A stretch of 64,000 nt of DNA from Maritalea mobilis (GTDB lineage: Bacteria; Pseudomonadota; Alphaproteobacteria; Rhodobacterales; Rhodobacteraceae): the NCBI RefSeq assembly GCF_019800885.1, contig NZ_JAHVKE010000004.1, forward strand, positions 62,001 to 126,000. Reading direction: 5' to 3'. A model generated the notes under the pieces. That model ran no database searches, had not been told where the DNA came from, and saw only the letters and a program-made list of their open reading frames with translations. The stretch's first letter is position 1, and the number at the start of each line of letters is the position of its first letter. Positions 1-9,202 of this stretch are shown here, piece after piece. The translations under genes and the position numbers were made by a program.

Positions 1-2801
1 TGGACCGCTCCGAGGACGGCGATGCGATTGCCATCCAGCACCTTGTCGAAGATGTCGCGGCAGAACTGGAGGCGACGCTGCCCGCAGGCACCGAGATCGA
101 CCTGATCCGCACGCGGGCCGAGGCGATCTCGGGTCGCCTCAACACGCTTCTCGACAATGCGGGCACCGGGCTTGCGCTGGTCGTTGGGCTGCTGTTCCTG
201 TTTCTGAATACCCGGACTGCCCTGTGGGTGGCCGCCGGTATCCCGGTGGCCCTGACGGCGGCGATCGCCCTGATGTGGGTGGCGGGCCTGACGATCAACA
301 TGATCTCGCTCTTTGCACTGATCATCACCCTGGGCATCGTCGTGGATGACGCCATCGTCGTGGGCGAGCACGCCGATTACCGCAGGCGAACGCTTGGCGA
401 AGACCCGGTCACCGCGGCCGAAAACGCGGCGCGGCGCATGGCTGCGCCGGTCTTTTCCGCGACCGTGACCACCGTTCTGGCCTTTGCGGCGCTCACCGCC
501 ATTGGCGGCCGTTTCGGCGACATGATCGCGGATATTCCCTTCACCGTGATCGTTGTCCTGATCGCCAGTTTGGTCGAATGCTTCCTGATCCTGCCGAACC
601 ATATGTCCCACGCCCTCAAGGAACGGCAGGTCACCGGGTTTTCGCGGTTCCGCGTGGGCATGGCAGCTTTGGCGCTGACCCTGACGACGATGGTGCTGAC
701 CGGGTTCGCCCTGTTGGTCGGCGCGATGGTTCTGGCCCGGTTCGGCGTGTTGGAGACCGCCGCATCCGGCCTGCCTGCCGGGATTGGCGCAGGGTTCTTC
801 GGGCTTGCTGCCGCGCTTGGGTTCATCCTGCTGTGGGGGGGCTTCGCGCTCTTGCCCAAGGCCCGCAAGCAGCGCGCGATCATTGCCATGTCGCAAAATG
901 GCATCGACAGCGTCAGCCGGATGATCAACACGGGGTTCGAGTGGCTGCGCGAAACGCTTTTCCGCCCGCTGATGCGTTTCGTCGTCTGGGCGCGTTACCC
1001 GATTCTGGCGGCGACCTTCCTTGTCCTTGCGACGCAGGTGGGGCACTTTCTGCGCGGTGACGTGACCTGGCGGTTCTTCAACGCACCGGAACTGTCGTCC
1101 GTTTCCGGCAATTTCGCCATGCTCGATGGTGCGACGCGCGAAGACAGCATGGCCATGATGCGCGAGATGCAGCGCGCGACCGAGGCCGTGGCCGCCCGCT
1201 ACGAAGAAGAATACGGGCGCAACCCGCTGCTTTACGTCCTGTCCGAGGTGGGCGGGAATACCGGCGGTGGCCTTTCGGGGGTCGAGAACAAGGATACCGA
1301 TCTTCTCGGCTCCATCGCGATCGAGTTGATCGATGCCGATTTCCGCCCTTACTCCGCCTTCCAGTTTGTCGCCGACCTGCAGGACGAGGTGCGCCAACTG
1401 CCCCAGACCGAAACCGTCAGTTTCCGGGGTTGGCGCGGCGGTCCGGGGGGCGATGCCATCGACGTGCAGATCTTCGGGGCCGACACCGCCACGCTGAAAC
1501 AGGCGGCCGAGGCGGTGCAGGCACGACTTGTGATCTATCCCGAGGTCTCGGCACTGGAAGACTCGATGGCCTATGACCGCGAGGAACTGAGCCTCGAACT
1601 GACCCCGCAGGGTGAGGCGCTTGGCTTCGAGATCGGCGAATTGGGTCGCGTCATGCGCAATCGCCTCGGCGGGATCGAGGCGGCGACCTATCCCGATGGG
1701 CCGCGCACCGCCGCGATCCGCGTGGAATTGCCCGAGGGCGAGTTGACGGCCGATTTCCTCGACCGCGTCCTGTTGCGCGCTGCGTCGGGGCAATACGTGC
1801 CACTGGCCGATATCGTGACGGTTACCGCGCGGCAGGGCTTTTCGACCATCCAGCGGGAAAACGGCATCCGCCTGATCTCGGTCACCGGCGATCTGTCCGA
1901 GGATGACCCGGCGCGCGCCGAAGAAATCATGGACGAGTTGGAAACCGTCATCATTCCCGAGGTCGAGGAAAATTATGGCGTGTCCACGCAACTGTCCGGC
2001 CTGGCCGAGCAGGAACGTGATTTCCTTGGCGATGCTCTGACGGGCTTCATCCTGTGTCTGGTGGGGATTTACCTTGTCCTGGCCTGGATCTTTGCAAGCT
2101 GGACGCGGCCCCTTGTCGTCATGGCGATCATTCCCTTCGGCCTTGTCGGGACGATCTATGGCCATCTGGACTGGGATGTGCCCCTGAGCATGTTCACCGT
2201 GGTGGGCCTGATTGGCATGACAGGGATCATCATCAACGACTCGATCGTGCTGGTGACGACGGTCGACGAATACGCCCAGGAACGGGGCCTGATTCCCGCG
2301 ATCATCGACGGTGCCTGCGACCGTTTGCGGCCCGTGATGCTGACCACCCTGACCACCGTTCTGGGCTTGGCGCCGCTGCTTTACGAAACGTCGCGGGACG
2401 CGCAATTCCTCAAGCCCACGGTCATCACGCTGGTCTATGGCCTCAGCTTCGGGATGGTGATCGTGCTGCTGGTCGTCCCTGCCATCCTTGCGATGCAGCA
2501 GGATGTGGGCAAGCAGGTCACCGCCCTGCGCCGGGCCTTGGGGGCGGGGTCGCGCCGCCCTTTGCTGGCGCTGTCCACGGCGGCGCTGGCTGCGACGATG
2601 CTGGGCTGGTTCACAGCGACGATGGGGGCGGTAATCGTCACCGGCAGGATGGCTGGACCGTTGGCCGGTCTGGCCGCCGAGGGGGCGTTGATGATGCCGC
2701 TGGCGGTCTTCCTTGGCGGTGTGGCGCTGCTTTGCCTTCTGGCGTGGATCGGCGCGGCGATTGCGCACCGGCTCGCCTCGCGCAAACCGGTATCTGCCTG
2801 A
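1..2801 (+). CDS. RND-family efflux transporter permease (5' end outside window)
   Basis: The reading frame is open from base 3 and enters from outside the window, so the N-terminus is missing. The protein belongs to the AcrB/ACR_tran type of inner-membrane, proton-driven RND pumps. The conserved TM4-like stretch with GIVVDDAIVVGE, followed by an E-N-A-A-R-R-M-type segment, carries the acidic pair expected for proton relay. A large periplasmic region and a second set of TM helices (GMTGIIINDSIVLV) follow. Two additional hydrophobic hairpins are visible, one after the first TM bundle (about 648-855) and one at the C-terminus (about 2550-2785); standard 12-TM RND pumps lack these. No membrane-fusion partner lies downstream, so any such partner must be upstream of the window. 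Substrate is unknown. Confidence 0.9.
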   Translation, partial: DRSEDGDAIAIQHLVEDVAAELEATLPAGTEIDLIRTRAEAISGRLNTLLDNAGTGLALVVGLLFLFLNTRTALWVAAGIPVALTAAIALMWVAGLTINMISLFALIITLGIVVDDAIVVGEHADYRRRTLGEDPVTAAENAARRMAAPVFSATVTTVLAFAALTAIGGRFGDMIADIPFTVIVVLIASLVECFLILPNHMSHALKERQVTGFSRFRVGMAALALTLTTMVLTGFALLVGAMVLARFGVLETAASGLPAGIGAGFFGLAAALGFILLWGGFALLPKARKQRAIIAMSQNGIDSVSRMINTGFEWLRETLFRPLMRFVVWARYPILAATFLVLATQVGHFLRGDVTWRFFNAPELSSVSGNFAMLDGATREDSMAMMREMQRATEAVAARYEEEYGRNPLLYVLSEVGGNTGGGLSGVENKDTDLLGSIAIELIDADFRPYSAFQFVADLQDEVRQLPQTETVSFRGWRGGPGGDAIDVQIFGADTATLKQAAEAVQARLVIYPEVSALEDSMAYDREELSLELTPQGEALGFEIGELGRVMRNRLGGIEAATYPDGPRTAAIRVELPEGELTADFLDRVLLRAASGQYVPLADIVTVTARQGFSTIQRENGIRLISVTGDLSEDDPARAEEIMDELETVIIPEVEENYGVSTQLSGLAEQERDFLGDALTGFILCLVGIYLVLAWIFASWTRPLVVMAIIPFGLVGTIYGHLDWDVPLSMFTVVGLIGMTGIIINDSIVLVTTVDEYAQERGLIPAIIDGACDRLRPVMLTTLTTVLGLAPLLYETSRDAQFLKPTVITLVYGLSFGMVIVLLVVPAILAMQQDVGKQVTALRRALGAGSRRPLLALSTAALAATMLGWFTATMGAVIVTGRMAGPLAGLAAEGALMMPLAVFLGGVALLCLLAWIGAAIAHRLASRKPVSA

Positions 2802-2807
2802 AGCAGC

Positions 2808-3635
2808 TTAGCTGGTGCAGCCGCCCAGATCGACCGCCATGCGGCTGCCGATGACCGTGATCCTCAGGTCCGAGCGGTTCAGCGCGAAGGGTCCGTGATC
2901 GGGGGGCACGATGTCTGCCACGCCCGTGACGGTTCCACCCTCGCGCTGCGTGACGGCCTCGGACACCCAGATGGACCGGTCCGCGTGTTCCACGACCATC
3001 GTCTCGTCATTGCCGGTGGCTTGCAGCGGGGCGGTCACCGTCACGCGCAGCCCGTCCGAGATCGGCACCACATCACAGCGCACCGCGCCCGCGCCAGCCT
3101 CACCAGCGGTGAGCGGACGGTCGGACAGGGCCGCGCCGATCATCGGGTCGCGCGCGGTGTCGGCCTCGAACTGGCCCGCGATCTCCAGCGACACAGGCAT
3201 GCACACGTCGAGGCAGACCCCGAACTCCAGCCGCCCTTCGATCCGGTGCGGCCCGTCGCCCGCGATCGCGAATTCGACTGGCAGAACAACATCGTCGCGA
3301 TAGCCGATCGACCGCATGCCGTTGGAAAAGAACACCTCGGGGCGCGGCCAGTGAATCGCCATGCCGGTGATCCCGTCCGCCTCGGTCAGGCGCAATTCGG
3401 TCGGCACGCCGCCTTCGCCCGGTGCGCGCCAGTAGGTTTTCCATCCGGGCGCGAGGTCGATGCGAATGCCGGCCATGTGACGACCGTCTTCCATCCGCCA
3501 CCCCTCCAGCAGCGTGACCTGCACCACGTCATCCGCGGATCGGCCAAGAAATTCGGCACCGGCGGGCCGGGGCGCAAGCGTGGCGCCGGCGAGAACGGCG
3601 ACCGAGGCAAGAAGGGGGGCGATGTATCTTTTCAT
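2808..3635 (-). CDS. DsbD-alpha-like periplasmic protein
   Basis: A 275-residue protein with a clear signal peptide (about residues 1-27, ending PAGA). The rest resembles the N-terminal domain of DsbD/ScsB thiol-disulfide reductases, including the paired cysteines in GVCLDVCMP (C141 and C145), which in that family exchange disulfides with partner proteins. There is no membrane domain and no C-terminal thioredoxin domain, so it is a stand-alone periplasmic module. It is divergent from the yqgE/algH gene and converges on the RND gene with a 6-bp gap. The redox role is inferred from the domain; the partner is unknown. Confidence 0.75.
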   Translation of the reverse strand: MKRYIAPLLASVAVLAGATLAPRPAGAEFLGRSADDVVQVTLLEGWRMEDGRHMAGIRIDLAPGWKTYWRAPGEGGVPTELRLTEADGITGMAIHWPRPEVFFSNGMRSIGYRDDVVLPVEFAIAGDGPHRIEGRLEFGVCLDVCMPVSLEIAGQFEADTARDPMIGAALSDRPLTAGEAGAGAVRCDVVPISDGLRVTVTAPLQATGNDETMVVEHADRSIWVSEAVTQREGGTVTGVADIVPPDHGPFALNRSDLRITVIGSRMAVDLGGCTS

Positions 3636-3733
3636 GACACCTGAGCTAGGTAGTTGCGCCTGAAATGGAAAGTCACGTTTTGGCGAAAGCCTCGACGCTT
3701 GAATGGAATCTGCAACACCCCCATCCTCTGCAT

Positions 3734-4324
3734 ATGGAACCTTTGAACACGCCCGCCCTCGTTCCCGAGGATCTGACCGGCAAGGTCCTGATCGCCATGC
3801 CCGGCATGGGCGACCCGCGGTTTGCGGGCAGCGTCGTCTTCATGTGCAGCCATTCCCCCGAGGGGGCGATGGGTCTGATCGTCAACAAGCGCATGGCCGA
3901 GGTGACCTTTGCCGAGATGCTCGAACAGCTCGAGATCGTTCCGCCGGGTGGGGCGCCCGACATGCCGGTCTGTTTCGGTGGCCCGGTCGAGATGCGGCGC
4001 GGGTTCGTCCTGCACACCTCCGATTATCATTCGGCCAAGAACGAAAGCCTGGTCGTGGATCACCGCTTCGCCATGACGGCGACGGTCGATATCCTTGAAG
4101 ATATCGCGCATCGGCGCGGCCCGCTCAAGGCGCTCATGGCCTTGGGATATTCCGGCTGGGGGCCGGGCCAGTTGGAAGCCGAGATCGCCGATAACGGTTG
4201 GTTGACGGCCGAGGCGACGCCCGACCTGATCTTCTCAACGGCGATCGACCGCAAATGGGAGGCCGCGTTGCAAAGCCTCGGGGTCCATCCGCTGATGCTG
4301 TCCTCCGAGGCCGGTCACGCGTGA
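3734..4324 (+). CDS. YqgE/AlgH family protein
   Basis: This is a UPF0301 (YqgE/AlgH) protein of about 196 residues. The family hallmark near the N-terminus, LTGKVLIAMPGMGDPRF, is present, followed by GAMGLIVNKRM and a glycine-rich GYSGWGPGQLE segment. I chose the ATG at 3734 because it begins just before the conserved domain; an ATG at 3665 would add 23 unconserved residues and leave only 29 bp to the divergent neighbour. Neither start has a convincing Shine-Dalgarno sequence. The molecular function of the family is not settled. Confidence 0.88.
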   Translation: MEPLNTPALVPEDLTGKVLIAMPGMGDPRFAGSVVFMCSHSPEGAMGLIVNKRMAEVTFAEMLEQLEIVPPGGAPDMPVCFGGPVEMRRGFVLHTSDYHSAKNESLVVDHRFAMTATVDILEDIAHRRGPLKALMALGYSGWGPGQLEAEIADNGWLTAEATPDLIFSTAIDRKWEAALQSLGVHPLMLSSEAGHA

Positions 4325-4333
4325 CCTCTCGTG

Positions 4334-5293
4334 CTAGTCCCGTGGCGCTGCCGCGCGGCGCAGACGGTCATTGATCGCACGCCCCAGCCCTTCGTCCGGT
4401 ACATCGGCGACACGGATCGCCCCGGCCCCGCGCGCCGTGGCCAGCGCATCCGCCTCGTGCAGGATGTCGAAAAGCCGCGCCGCCGCTTCGACAAGGTCGC
4501 CGGTTGCCGACAGGTTCAGATCGGCCGTGCTGGGGCCGAACCCGATGCTGACCTCTCCGGCCTCGGCGTTGCCCCCCAACCTGACCGGAACACCCGGCGC
4601 GTAGTGGCTCGACAACTGGCCCGGGGCCTCGACCTTGCCCGGCGTGACATCCTCGGTCACCGGTCCCGCGACGGCCTCCACGTCCTCGCGGGTCAAGCCG
4701 CCTTCGCGCAGCAGGCGCAGGCCGGTCTCGCCGGGGGCGAGGATGGTCGATTCCACCCCGACGGCGCAGGGACCGGCATCCAGCACCGCGTCGACCCGGT
4801 TGCCCAGCCCCGCGATCACATGCTCGGCCCGAGTTGCGCTGATCCGCCCCGAGGGATTGGCCGAGGGCGCGGCCACCGGCCCGCCAAAGGCGTCAAGAAC
4901 CGCACGCATCGCTGGATGCGCGGGCAGGCGCAGAGCCACTGTGGGCAATCCCGCCGTCACAAGGGGGGACAAGCCCGCCCCCTCGCGCAGCGGCAGGACC
5001 AGCGTCATCGGCCCCGGCCAGAACGCGGCCGCAAGGTCCCGCGCGGCGCCCGGCAACTCGGCGATCTGTTCGACGGCCGCCAAATCCGGCAGATGCACGA
5101 TCAACGGGTTGAAACTGGGCCGGCCCTTCGCCTCGTAGATCCGCGCCACCGCATGGTCATTCCGTGCATCTGCGGCGAGGCCATAGACCGTCTCGGTCGG
5201 CAAGGCGACCAGCCCGCCCTCGCGCAAAAGGCGCGCGGCCTCGGCGATGCCGGGTTCGTCAGGCTCCAATCTTGTGGGGGTCTTGGCGCTCAT
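4334..5293 (-). CDS. L-threonylcarbamoyladenylate synthase (Sua5 type)
   Basis: This 319-residue Sua5/YrdC/YciO enzyme makes threonylcarbamoyl-AMP from threonine, bicarbonate and ATP, the first step of t6A37 modification of ANN-decoding tRNAs. The N-terminal YrdC domain is clear (LVALPTETVYGLAADA, then KGRPSFNPLIVHL). The length and the extra C-terminal region after about residue 200 identify the longer Sua5 form rather than the short TsaC form. It converges on the yqgE gene with a 9-bp gap. Confidence 0.93.
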   Translation of the reverse strand: MSAKTPTRLEPDEPGIAEAARLLREGGLVALPTETVYGLAADARNDHAVARIYEAKGRPSFNPLIVHLPDLAAVEQIAELPGAARDLAAAFWPGPMTLVLPLREGAGLSPLVTAGLPTVALRLPAHPAMRAVLDAFGGPVAAPSANPSGRISATRAEHVIAGLGNRVDAVLDAGPCAVGVESTILAPGETGLRLLREGGLTREDVEAVAGPVTEDVTPGKVEAPGQLSSHYAPGVPVRLGGNAEAGEVSIGFGPSTADLNLSATGDLVEAAARLFDILHEADALATARGAGAIRVADVPDEGLGRAINDRLRRAAAPRD

Positions 5294-5440
5294 CCGTGAC
5301 GTAACGTATTGGTTGAAAGGGTGGTCTTGCGCCCCCTACCTCGAGCCAAGGGACGGGGGCAGATAGCGCGAAACAGACGCCTCTGCAAAGGCTGCCCGCG
5401 TCCGAATGACCGATGACTTCGTGAGGGAGGATCACGAACC

Positions 5441-7141
5441 ATGCCCTATCGCGCCCCTGTGCCCGAAATCACATTCTGTCTCGATCACGTGGTCGGCTAT
5501 TCCCGCGTGACCGAGACCGAGCGCTTTGCCGATGCCACGCCCGAGACCGTCTCGGCCCTGCTGACCGAAGCTGGCCGCATCTGCGAAGAGGTTCTGGCGC
5601 CCCTCAACCGCGCCGGCGATCTGCACCCCGCCAAGCTGGAAAACGGTGTCGTGCGCACGTCGCCCGGTTTTGCCGACGGCTACCGCGCCATTGCCGAGGC
5701 AGGGTTTGCCGCGATCACCGCTGACCCGGCCTATGGCGGCCTTGGCCTGCCGCAGACGGTGGCGACAGCGGTGAACGAGATGATGGGCTCGGCCTGCCTG
5801 TCTTTGGAACTGAACCCCCTCATGACCCAAGGCCAGATCGAGGCGCTGGAACATCACGCCAGCGACGAGATCAAGGCGCTGTATCTGCCCAAGCTGACCT
5901 CGGGCGAATGGTGCGGCACCATGAACCTGACCGAGCCGCAGGCCGGGTCCGACGTGGGGGCGCTCAAGACCAAGGCGGAGCCTAACGGCGACGGCACCTA
6001 CGCGATCACCGGGCAGAAGATCTACATCTCCTGGGGTGACAACGATTTCACCGAGAATGTCTGCCACCTTGTCCTTGCACGCCTGCCCGATGGAAAGCCG
6101 GGCACAAAGGGCATCAGCCTGTTCCTTGTGCCCAAGCGTATCCCCGAGGCCGATGGCACCCCCGGCGTGGCCAATTCGCTGAAGGTGGTCAGCCTCGAAC
6201 ACAAGCTGGGCCTGCATGGCAGCCCGACCTGCGTCATGCAGTATGATGGCGCGACCGGCTGGCTGGTGGGTGAGCCGCATGGCGGGATCGCGGCCATGTT
6301 CACCATGATGAACAACGCGCGGCTTGGTGTGGGGGTCCACGGGCTTTCGATCGCCGAGGCGGCCACTCAGCACGCGCTGGCCTATGCTGCCGACCGCGTG
6401 CAGGGGCGCTCGCCCATCGAGAACGGCACCGGCACCATTCTCGACCACGCCGATGTGCGGCGGATGCTGACGGGGATGAAAGCCGAAACCTTCGCCGTGC
6501 GCGCCCTGGCGCTTGACCTTGCGGTTTCTATCGACCTTGCCAATGCCACCGGCGACAGGGCGATGGCCGCCCGCGCCGCGTTCCTGACCCCGATCTGCAA
6601 GGCCTATGGCACCGACACGGGCATTTCCGTTGCCGATACCGGTATCCAGGTGCACGGCGGCATGGGCTTCATCGAGGAGACGGGCGCGGCGCAATTCTAC
6701 CGCGACGGACGCGTGGCCGCGATCTACGAGGGGACCAACGGCATCCAGGCCATGGACCTGACGGGCCGCAAGATGATGGATGGCGGGGCTGCTGCCTTTG
6801 CCTTGATCGACGAGATCGAGGCCGAGGCGAAAGCCGCCGGCGCGCGCGGAGAGCTCCTTGCCGCCACCGCCGCCGAGTTGCGCGCCGCGACCGAGCGCAT
6901 GGTTGCGCTCGACCTCAACGACAGGTTCGCGGGTGCCGTGCCCTATCAGCATGCCTTCGCCCTGACCCTGGGCGGCCTGTATCACTTGCGCGCAGCGTTG
7001 GCCGAGGGGGAGGGGTCGCGCACGCGGCTGGCGCAAAGCTTCATGGCGCGCCAGATGGCCGCCGTTCCGGGCCTTTTGGCCGAGGCAGGGCTGGGCGCCG
7101 CGGACCTCTATGCCCTGTCGGCAGAAGACCTCGTCGCGTGA
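5441..7141 (+). CDS. DmdC-like acyl-CoA dehydrogenase
   Basis: A 566-residue FAD-dependent acyl-CoA dehydrogenase of the long subfamily that includes 3-methylmercaptopropionyl-CoA dehydrogenase (DmdC). It has the extended N-terminus (YRAPVPEITF), FAD/substrate motifs (MNLTEPQAGSDVG, HKLGLHGSPTC) and YEGTNGIQAMDLTGRK, with E430 in the position of the catalytic base. GGAGG lies upstream of the ATG. Its stop overlaps the GTG start of the next gene by 4 bp, implying co-translation. Substrate cannot be read from sequence: DMSP-derived MMPA-CoA or an ordinary fatty acyl-CoA are both possible, and this subfamily has many paralogues in roseobacters. Confidence 0.88.
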   Translation: MPYRAPVPEITFCLDHVVGYSRVTETERFADATPETVSALLTEAGRICEEVLAPLNRAGDLHPAKLENGVVRTSPGFADGYRAIAEAGFAAITADPAYGGLGLPQTVATAVNEMMGSACLSLELNPLMTQGQIEALEHHASDEIKALYLPKLTSGEWCGTMNLTEPQAGSDVGALKTKAEPNGDGTYAITGQKIYISWGDNDFTENVCHLVLARLPDGKPGTKGISLFLVPKRIPEADGTPGVANSLKVVSLEHKLGLHGSPTCVMQYDGATGWLVGEPHGGIAAMFTMMNNARLGVGVHGLSIAEAATQHALAYAADRVQGRSPIENGTGTILDHADVRRMLTGMKAETFAVRALALDLAVSIDLANATGDRAMAARAAFLTPICKAYGTDTGISVADTGIQVHGGMGFIEETGAAQFYRDGRVAAIYEGTNGIQAMDLTGRKMMDGGAAAFALIDEIEAEAKAAGARGELLAATAAELRAATERMVALDLNDRFAGAVPYQHAFALTLGGLYHLRAALAEGEGSRTRLAQSFMARQMAAVPGLLAEAGLGAADLYALSAEDLVA

Positions 7142-8163
7142 TCCGGTACCCGCAGGACACCCCGCCCGAACCGGGCGAGGCGATCGAACTGGCCGAGGGG
7201 GTTCTCTGGCTACGCATTCCGCTGCCGATGGCCCTCGACCATGTCAACGTCTTCGCCTTTCGCGAGGACGGGGGCTGGGCCATCGTCGATACCGGGTTGA
7301 ACACGCGGAAAACCCGCGACGGGTGGCAGGCGGCGCTGTCCGGCCCGCTCAAGGGCGCGCCGATCACCCGTGTCCTTGTGACCCATCATCATCCCGACCA
7401 CGTGGGCCTTGCCGGCTGGTTCCAGGAGCAAGGGGCAGAGCTTCTGACCACGCGCACCGCGTGGCTGTTTGCCCGGATGCTGACGCTTGACGAACAGGAC
7501 CGCGCGACGCCGGAACAGATCGCGTTCTGGGAAGGCGCCGGGATGGATGCACAGATCCTTGAACAGCGACGCAATGAACGCCCCTTTAATTTCGCCGATA
7601 TCGTCTACCCGATGCCGCTCGGCTTCACGCAATTGCGCGAGGGGGACACCCTCGCCTTCGGCGGGCGTGACTGGATCATCCGCTTCGGTCAGGGCCATGC
7701 GCCCGATCACGCCACGCTCTGGTCTACCGATGGGACCCTGGTGATCGGCGGCGACCAGCTTTTGCCGTCCATCTCGCCCAATCTCGGCGTCTACGCGACA
7801 GAGCCCGAGGCCGACCCGGTGGGCGACTGGATGGCTGCGTGCGAGGCACTGGCCCCCCACGCGACCGACGATCAACTGGTGTTGCCGGGCCACAAGCTAC
7901 CCTTCACCGGCCTTCCCGACCGGATGCGGCAGTTGATCGACAATCACCACGGCGCGCTGTGCCGCCTGCGCGACCATCTGGCCGAGGCGCCGCGCACGGC
8001 GGCCGAGTGTTTTCCGCCCCTTTTCAAACGCAAGATCGACGCAGGCACCTACGGCCTCGCACTGGTCGAGGCGGTGGGCCATCTCAATCACCTGCAGGCG
8101 CAGGGCGAGGTGCGCCGCGAGCGTCGCGCGGATGGGGCGTGGCTTTGGCACCTCACATCCTGA
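7138..8163 (+). CDS. MBL-fold metallo-hydrolase
   Basis: A 341-residue metallo-beta-lactamase-fold protein. The zinc-binding motif THHHPDHVG (residues 82-90) is intact, and downstream His/Asp positions (GHAPDHATLW, IGGDQLLPS, LPGHKLPF) fit the rest of a dinuclear metal site. The start is GTG, in a GTGA overlap with the stop of the acyl-CoA dehydrogenase gene, so the two are probably translated together and may act on the same acyl compound, for example as thioesterase/lactonase and dehydrogenase. That link is inference. Confidence 0.85.
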   Translation: MIRYPQDTPPEPGEAIELAEGVLWLRIPLPMALDHVNVFAFREDGGWAIVDTGLNTRKTRDGWQAALSGPLKGAPITRVLVTHHHPDHVGLAGWFQEQGAELLTTRTAWLFARMLTLDEQDRATPEQIAFWEGAGMDAQILEQRRNERPFNFADIVYPMPLGFTQLREGDTLAFGGRDWIIRFGQGHAPDHATLWSTDGTLVIGGDQLLPSISPNLGVYATEPEADPVGDWMAACEALAPHATDDQLVLPGHKLPFTGLPDRMRQLIDNHHGALCRLRDHLAEAPRTAAECFPPLFKRKIDAGTYGLALVEAVGHLNHLQAQGEVRRERRADGAWLWHLTS

Positions 8164-8267
8164 TGCAAGGCGCCGCACCACGGGCGCATCAGGGCTGACA
8201 GGCCTGCTCGAATCCGGTAATTCGAACCACAAGCGCAACAGGATCCCGCCCTTGGGAGGAGAAAGAT

Positions 8268-8408
8268 ATGGCTGACAACGACTACAAGCGCGGTGAGATG
8301 GACATCACCGAACAGGAAAAGACTTTCGCCGGTTTCATGAAAATGTCGGTGAACATCGCTATCGTGGCGATACTCATCGTCGTGTTCCTGGCAATTTTCG
8401 CCCGCTGA
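8268..8408 (+). CDS. aa3-type cytochrome c oxidase subunit IV
   Basis: A 46-residue protein with a short charged N-terminus (MADNDYKRGEMDITEQEKTF) and a single membrane helix (about residues 25-44). This matches the bacterial aa3-type cytochrome c oxidase subunit IV peptide (PF07835), a small single-helix subunit of the terminal oxidase. GGAGGAG lies 7 bp before the ATG. It is set apart from the main oxidase genes, which is usual in Rhodobacterales. It lies 14 bp upstream of the lipoprotein gene and may be co-transcribed with it. Confidence 0.88.
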   Translation: MADNDYKRGEMDITEQEKTFAGFMKMSVNIAIVAILIVVFLAIFAR

Positions 8409-8422
8409 TCCGAGAGAAGACC

Positions 8423-9088
8423 ATGCGCCGTTTATCCAGTTTCATTCTTGCTTCGGCCTTGGTCGCGTCTCTTGCCGGGTGCGAGGCGCCCGCGAACGAG
8501 GGCGTTTACGCATCCGAGGAATTCGTTAGCCAATCGCGATACGTGCCGCCGGGAAACCCGTCGGTCACGCTGCTGACGATGGTGTATAACGACACCGGTC
8601 GCAGTGGACACACCGCCTTGCTGATCGACGGCCCCAGCGAGCGCGTGCTCTTCGACCCGGCGGGCACGTGGTATCACCCCGTCGTGCCCGAGCGGAATGA
8701 TGTCCTCTATGGAATGACGCCGCAGCTTTACGATTTCTACATGGACTATCACGCCCGCGAGACGGTCGATGTCTATGTGCAGGAAATCGACGTGTCGCCC
8801 GAGATCGCCGCATACCTCATCGACGCGGTCGAGGCTTACGGTCAGGTCGGCTCGGCCCGCTGCGCCTATGCGACCTCCGAGATCCTGTCTCAGACACCGG
8901 GGTTCGAATCGATCAGCCGCCGCTGGTATCCGACCCGCCTGATGGCCGATTTCGCGCTGCTCCCGGGTGTGCGTGAATCGATCGTCGTGGATGACGATTC
9001 CGACGACAACCTGGAGCTGTTGCAGGCACAGGCCGCGCAAGCGGCCCGGCTGGAACAGGCACGCGAGATCGCGGAAGGCTCCGAGTAA
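8423..9088 (+). CDS. Lipoprotein of unknown function, possible papain-fold enzyme
   Basis: A 221-residue protein beginning with a lipoprotein signal peptide whose lipobox is LAGC, with the lipidated cysteine at residue 20. I do not recognise a named family. Inside are SGHTALLIDG (H63) and ARCAYATSEIL (C147). This His-then-Cys order with hydrophobic strands recalls permuted NlpC/P60-type (YiiX/LRAT-like) hydrolases, but that is a guess from spacing and motif flavour. The C-terminus is rich in Glu, Ala and Gln and probably helical. It follows the oxidase subunit IV gene closely and ends at a hairpin shared with rpsU. Confidence 0.65.
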   Translation: MRRLSSFILASALVASLAGCEAPANEGVYASEEFVSQSRYVPPGNPSVTLLTMVYNDTGRSGHTALLIDGPSERVLFDPAGTWYHPVVPERNDVLYGMTPQLYDFYMDYHARETVDVYVQEIDVSPEIAAYLIDAVEAYGQVGSARCAYATSEILSQTPGFESISRRWYPTRLMADFALLPGVRESIVVDDDSDDNLELLQAQAAQAARLEQAREIAEGSE

Positions 9089-9123
9089 GCGTCGCACCGC
9101 GCTTCATAGCTTGAAAAATGAAA

Positions 9124-9150
9124 AACCCCCGGGGCCTTGCCGCGGGGGTT
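9124..9150. terminator. Bidirectional stem-loop between lipoprotein gene and rpsU
   Basis: The arms AACCCCCGG and CCGCGGGGGTT flank a short CCTTG-type loop, giving a GC-rich hairpin with A residues on the left. It lies between the converging lipoprotein and rpsU genes and could terminate both. Confidence 0.75.
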
Positions 9151-9202
9151 ATACTTTGTCCTGACGGGATAAAACCCGTCACAGGCTCGCTTGTCGATCG
9201 CC

